NCBI GenBank assembly: GCA_937951695.1 | Contig: CALFBL010000207.1 | Coordinates: forward strand, 1 to 8,924 | Direction: 5' to 3' | Source of the DNA: an uncultured Granulosicoccaceae bacterium | GTDB taxonomy: Bacteria; Pseudomonadota; Gammaproteobacteria; Granulosicoccales; Granulosicoccaceae | Length of the DNA stretch: 8,924 nucleotides | In this document: piece after piece, positions 6,456 through 8,924 of the stretch | How the letters are laid out: each line of letters begins with the position of its first letter | How positions within the stretch are numbered: position 1 is the first letter of the stretch | Notes under the pieces: generated by a model | The model's database searches: none | Told to the model about the DNA's origin: nothing | Seen by the model: only the letters and a program-made list of their open reading frames with translations | Made by a program: the position numbers and the translations under genes

Positions 6456-7436
6456 ATGTTTAATCCTGCAAAAAGCATGTTGTTGGGTGTCACCGCGGCT
6501 GTAGCGATCAGTAGCTCCGCACTGGCCGCAGAATGGCGAGGCTGGAACATCCACGTCGAAGGCTACCCCAATACCGTAGCCCTTGATAAATTTGCCGAAT
6601 TAGTCGAAGGCGTCACCGACGGCGATATCGCGCTGAAACTGTTCCACGGTGGCACCTTGGGCAGCCAACCCGATGCCATCGAACAACTGCGACTTGGCGC
6701 TATACAAGTGGCCAATTTCAACCTCGGGCCCATCGGCCCCGTCGCCCCGGAAGCAAACGTGGTGTCTCTGCCCTTCATCTTTAAAGACGTTCCACACATG
6801 TTTCGTGTGCTGGACGGCGAAGCCGGGCAAGTAATCGCTGACGGTATGGCAGCAAAAGGCATTCTGCCGCTGGCTTGGTTCGATGCCGGCGCGCGTTCTT
6901 TCTACAACGGCACCAAGTCGATTAATACGCCGGACGATGTGATAAGCCTGAAGGTTCGAGTGATGAACAACGATCTTTACTCGGGCATGATTTCAGAGCT
7001 TGGTGGTAACCCGTCTCCGATGGCATTCGCGGAAGTCTATTCAGCCTTGCAAACCGGTGTTGTGGATGGCGCCGAAAACAACTGGCCATCGTACGAGTCG
7101 ACGGGTCACTACGAAGTGGCAGGTTTTTATTCGTTAAGCCAGCACTTGATAATTCCAGAGTGTATATGCATCAACACTGATACGTTTAACGCACTGTCTG
7201 AAGATGAACAGAACGTCGTGCGTGAAGCCGCTCAAGAGGCAGCAATCATGCAACGCGAGTTGTGGGCAGAGCGCGAATTGGCCAGTCGTGAAAAGGTAGA
7301 AACTGCCGGCGTTCAGGTTAATGAAATCGCTGATAAAGGCCCATTTCAGGAAGCCATGATTCCTGTCTATGACGCCTATCTGGAAGCCAATCCTGACTTA
7401 CGCCCTCTGGTTGAAATGATTCAAGGTACTGAGTGA
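6456..7436 (+). CDS. dctP: TRAP transporter solute-binding protein (DctP family)
   Basis: A 326-residue periplasmic binding protein for a tripartite ATP-independent transporter, which uses an ion gradient rather than ATP. The signal peptide is clear: MFNPAKS, hydrophobic core, SALA|AEW with cleavage near residue 24. DctP-family landmarks are LGSQPDAIEQLRLGAIQVA (68-86), the conserved arginine in KVRVM (R168) that normally binds a substrate carboxylate, a second Arg in GARSFYNG (R147), and AEVYSALQTGVVDGAENNW (192-210), the most conserved block. Start ATG at 6456 has GGAG (6447-6450) 5 nt upstream. It is the first gene of the operon behind a good promoter. The carboxylate-binding Arg and FCD-type regulator point to an organic or sugar acid; a uronate or aldonate is a guess from general resemblance of the ENNWPSY-GHYEVA segment and is not proven. 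Two close cysteines occur in PECICI (235-239). Confidence 0.94.
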   Translation: MFNPAKSMLLGVTAAVAISSSALAAEWRGWNIHVEGYPNTVALDKFAELVEGVTDGDIALKLFHGGTLGSQPDAIEQLRLGAIQVANFNLGPIGPVAPEANVVSLPFIFKDVPHMFRVLDGEAGQVIADGMAAKGILPLAWFDAGARSFYNGTKSINTPDDVISLKVRVMNNDLYSGMISELGGNPSPMAFAEVYSALQTGVVDGAENNWPSYESTGHYEVAGFYSLSQHLIIPECICINTDTFNALSEDEQNVVREAAQEAAIMQRELWAERELASREKVETAGVQVNEIADKGPFQEAMIPVYDAYLEANPDLRPLVEMIQGTE

Positions 7437-7464
7437 TCCGTTTGCGTTGAATTTAGTTTGAAAC

Positions 7465-7494
7465 AACGGCGCTCGACTGGCGTCGAGTGCCGTT
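7465..7494 (+). promoter_or_regulatory. 13-bp stem-loop between dctP and dctQ
   Basis: AACGGCGCTCGAC (7465-7477) pairs with GTCGAGTGCCGTT (7482-7494) over 13 bp with one G-U wobble and a TGGC loop. No U-run follows on the plus strand, so it is more likely a 3' mRNA protector or processing element for dctP than a terminator. It fills most of the 87-bp gap between the two genes. Confidence 0.7.
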
Positions 7495-7523
7495 ACCCTC
7501 CCCGCGAATGACAGTTAGCTCTC

Positions 7524-8087
7524 ATGACAGAAAAATCGAATTCTGCGCACATCCCCGTGCCCTTGCGAATTTTTGAGTGTAGTCTGGCCCTGGTTAGCCT
7601 GATCTGTAAATTTATCGCTGGCGTCTCTCTGGTATCTCTAACTGTTCTGTTTGGCTATCTGGTGTTCGGCCGGTATGTGCTTAACGCAACACCCACTTGG
7701 GTTGAACAGACCTCCCTGTTACTGGTCATGGTGATCGCTTTTCTCGGTGCAGCGGTCGGCATTCACGAACAGACTCACCTGTCGGTGAATTTTTTAGTCA
7801 ACGCTGTTGGCGCCAAAGCCCGTGAATTTCTTATCGGTCTCAGCCACGTCGTGCTCGGAATATTTGGCGCAATGATGTTCTGGTACGGGCTCAAACTCAC
7901 GAGATTCAAGTGGGGCTCGGACATTCCTTTGCTGGGCCTTCCGGAAGGACTTCGATCCCTCCCTTTGACCGTTGCTGGCGGTTTGATCGCGTTGTTCTCC
8001 CTTGCCCATCTACTTCGACAGTTGTTGGTTAAGGGGCGCACAACCAGAGCCTACGACATCCTTTCATCCGACGCAGGAAACACATAG
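7524..8087 (+). CDS. dctQ: TRAP transporter small membrane subunit (DctQ family)
   Basis: A 187-residue inner-membrane protein with four likely membrane segments (about 28-50, 60-80, 103-124 and 145-167), the standard DctQ topology and length. Family features are visible: FGRYVLNATPTWVEQTSLLLVM at the first loop and second helix (the GRYV-N and W-E pattern), FLGAAVGIHEQTHLSV with the conserved His region (73-88), and a SDIPLLGLPEGLRSLPL segment (132-148) before the last helix. It joins the DctP binding protein to the DctM channel. The ATG at 7524 is the only sensible start, because an in-frame TGA lies at 7509-7511 and the next Met is residue 69. No convincing Shine-Dalgarno precedes it, so translation may be weak or depend on upstream dctP translation and the intervening stem-loop. 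Its stop overlaps the dctM start by one base. Confidence 0.92.
   Translation: MTEKSNSAHIPVPLRIFECSLALVSLICKFIAGVSLVSLTVLFGYLVFGRYVLNATPTWVEQTSLLLVMVIAFLGAAVGIHEQTHLSVNFLVNAVGAKAREFLIGLSHVVLGIFGAMMFWYGLKLTRFKWGSDIPLLGLPEGLRSLPLTVAGGLIALFSLAHLLRQLLVKGRTTRAYDILSSDAGNT
8075..8078 (+). promoter_or_regulatory. Ribosome binding site deciding the GTG start of dctM
   Basis: AGGA inside the end of dctQ, 8 nt before the GTG at 8087. It supports the overlapping TAGTG start rather than an internal ATG at 8147. Confidence 0.65.
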
Positions 8088-8924
8088 TGGGGCTGTTTGT
8101 GTTACTCGGACTTTTCGCGATATGCGTCATAGTCGGGATGCCGGTGGCGTTTTCCTTAGGGGTTGCCGCGCTGTCCGCATTTGCCGCCGCTGGTTTGCCA
8201 CTGGACATCGGTTTTCAGCGAATCATTGCAGGGATAAATATTTTCTCGCTGATGGCAATTCCGTTTTTCATCTTTGCCGGGGAGCTGATGTTTCACGGAG
8301 GAATAGCCGCACGTTTGGTGCGATTTGCCTCAGCGGCTGTCGGCGCTGTGCGTGGTGGTCTGGGCATCGTCAATGTGCTCTCCTCCATGCTGTTCGGCGG
8401 CATCTCCGGATCAGCTATAGCGGACATTTCGGCGCTGGGTTCGATACTGGTGCCGGTCATGAAAGAGAAAGGTTATGACGGGGACTATGCAGTCAATGTA
8501 ACCGTGACCTCCTCTATCGCGGGGATTATCATCCCGCCCAGCCACAATATGATCATCTACGCCATCGCCGCTGGCGGCAGTGTCTCGATCGGCAAGCTGT
8601 TTCTCGCAGGGGTTGTGCCTGGTGTTCTGATGTGCCTGTGTTTGGCATTCACCGCTTATGTGGTCGCTGTCAAACGCGGCTACAAAGCTGAGAAGTTTCC
8701 TGGCTGGTACGCCTTGTTGCTCGCATTTGCCGGCGCTGTACCAGGCTTGTTCACCGCTGTCATTATCGTCGGTGGTGTGCTCTCTGGCGTATTTACCGTC
8801 ACTGAATCCGGTGCGTTTGGCGCGGTATACGCCTTTGTTGTAACGCTGTTAGTTTATCGCAGCATCACCTGGGAGAACTTTAAAAAAGCCGTGGCCAGTG
8901 CCACCTATGTTACACTTTTGCAAG
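8087..8924 (+). CDS. dctM: TRAP transporter large membrane subunit (DctM family), 3'-truncated by the window end
   Basis: An open frame from GTG 8087 runs without a stop to the window end, giving 279 codons of a family usually about 425-430 residues long. Translation begins MGLFVLLGLFAICVIVGMP and is strongly hydrophobic throughout, as expected for the channel subunit with about a dozen helices. DctM hallmarks are present: IPFFIFAGELM (early helix hairpin), SMLFGGISGSAIADISALGS followed by LVPVMKEKGYD, and IAGIIIPPSHNMIIYA with the conserved PPS. A later FTVTESGAFGAVYA matches the conserved T-ES-A-GA pattern. It forms the ion-coupled substrate channel with DctQ. The frame is easy to miss because it has a GTG start and no stop in the window. 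Confidence 0.93.
   Translation, partial: MGLFVLLGLFAICVIVGMPVAFSLGVAALSAFAAAGLPLDIGFQRIIAGINIFSLMAIPFFIFAGELMFHGGIAARLVRFASAAVGAVRGGLGIVNVLSSMLFGGISGSAIADISALGSILVPVMKEKGYDGDYAVNVTVTSSIAGIIIPPSHNMIIYAIAAGGSVSIGKLFLAGVVPGVLMCLCLAFTAYVVAVKRGYKAEKFPGWYALLLAFAGAVPGLFTAVIIVGGVLSGVFTVTESGAFGAVYAFVVTLLVYRSITWENFKKAVASATYVTLLQ

Noticed and set aside
8002..8478. 158-codon plus-strand open frame over the dctQ/dctM junction
   Set aside because: It overlaps dctQ and dctM in another frame, has a Cys/Arg-rich composition without family motifs, and the dctM frame here shows clear family motifs.
1..8924. Search for insertion sequences, CRISPR arrays, tRNA/rRNA genes, phage or defence genes
   Set aside because: No transposase frames, terminal repeats, spaced repeat arrays or RNA gene signatures were seen; nearly all sequence is accounted for by two ordinary uptake operons and one regulator.

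Overview
The window holds two divergently oriented sugar or sugar-acid uptake clusters from what looks like a Proteobacterium with moderate GC. The lineage is most likely a marine or otherwise aquatic gamma- or alphaproteobacterium; this is an inference from gene content (an aglEFGAK-type alpha-glucoside operon beside a DctPQM TRAP transporter), and I cannot name the species. All convincing genes are metabolic or transport genes. I saw no mobile element, CRISPR array, tRNA or rRNA.

Left part, minus strand, read from 5365 down to 1: aglE (periplasmic alpha-glucoside-binding protein), aglF and aglG (inner-membrane ABC permeases), aglA (cytoplasmic GH13 alpha-glucosidase) and the first 29 codons of aglK (ABC ATPase), cut by the window edge. 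The order E-F-G-A-K matches the alpha-glucoside operon described in Sinorhizobium meliloti. AglE captures an alpha-glucoside in the periplasm, AglF/AglG/AglK import it, and AglA hydrolyses it to glucose. A strong stem-loop with a short U-tract lies between aglE and aglF and probably lets the binding protein be made in excess over the membrane components.

Centre: a GntR/FCD-type regulator on the minus strand (stop at 5519), then a roughly 250-bp divergent intergenic region. That region contains a good plus-strand sigma70-like promoter, a possible overlapping minus-strand promoter, and an inverted repeat placed where an autoregulating operator would be.

Right part, plus strand: dctP (TRAP solute-binding protein), dctQ (small membrane subunit) and a 3'-truncated dctM (large membrane subunit) running off the window end. 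Family context (FCD-type GntR next to a TRAP system) suggests an organic or sugar-acid substrate, possibly a uronate or aldonate, but the ligand cannot be read from the sequence. A 13-bp stem-loop separates dctP from dctQ, mirroring the aglE/aglF arrangement. Each operon also contains a TAGTG stop/start overlap (aglF/aglG and dctQ/dctM).

I did not find a clearly new biological system. The most useful observations are the regulatory structures, the large extracytoplasmic insertion in AglG, and the absence of a LacI-type regulator beside the agl operon within this window.
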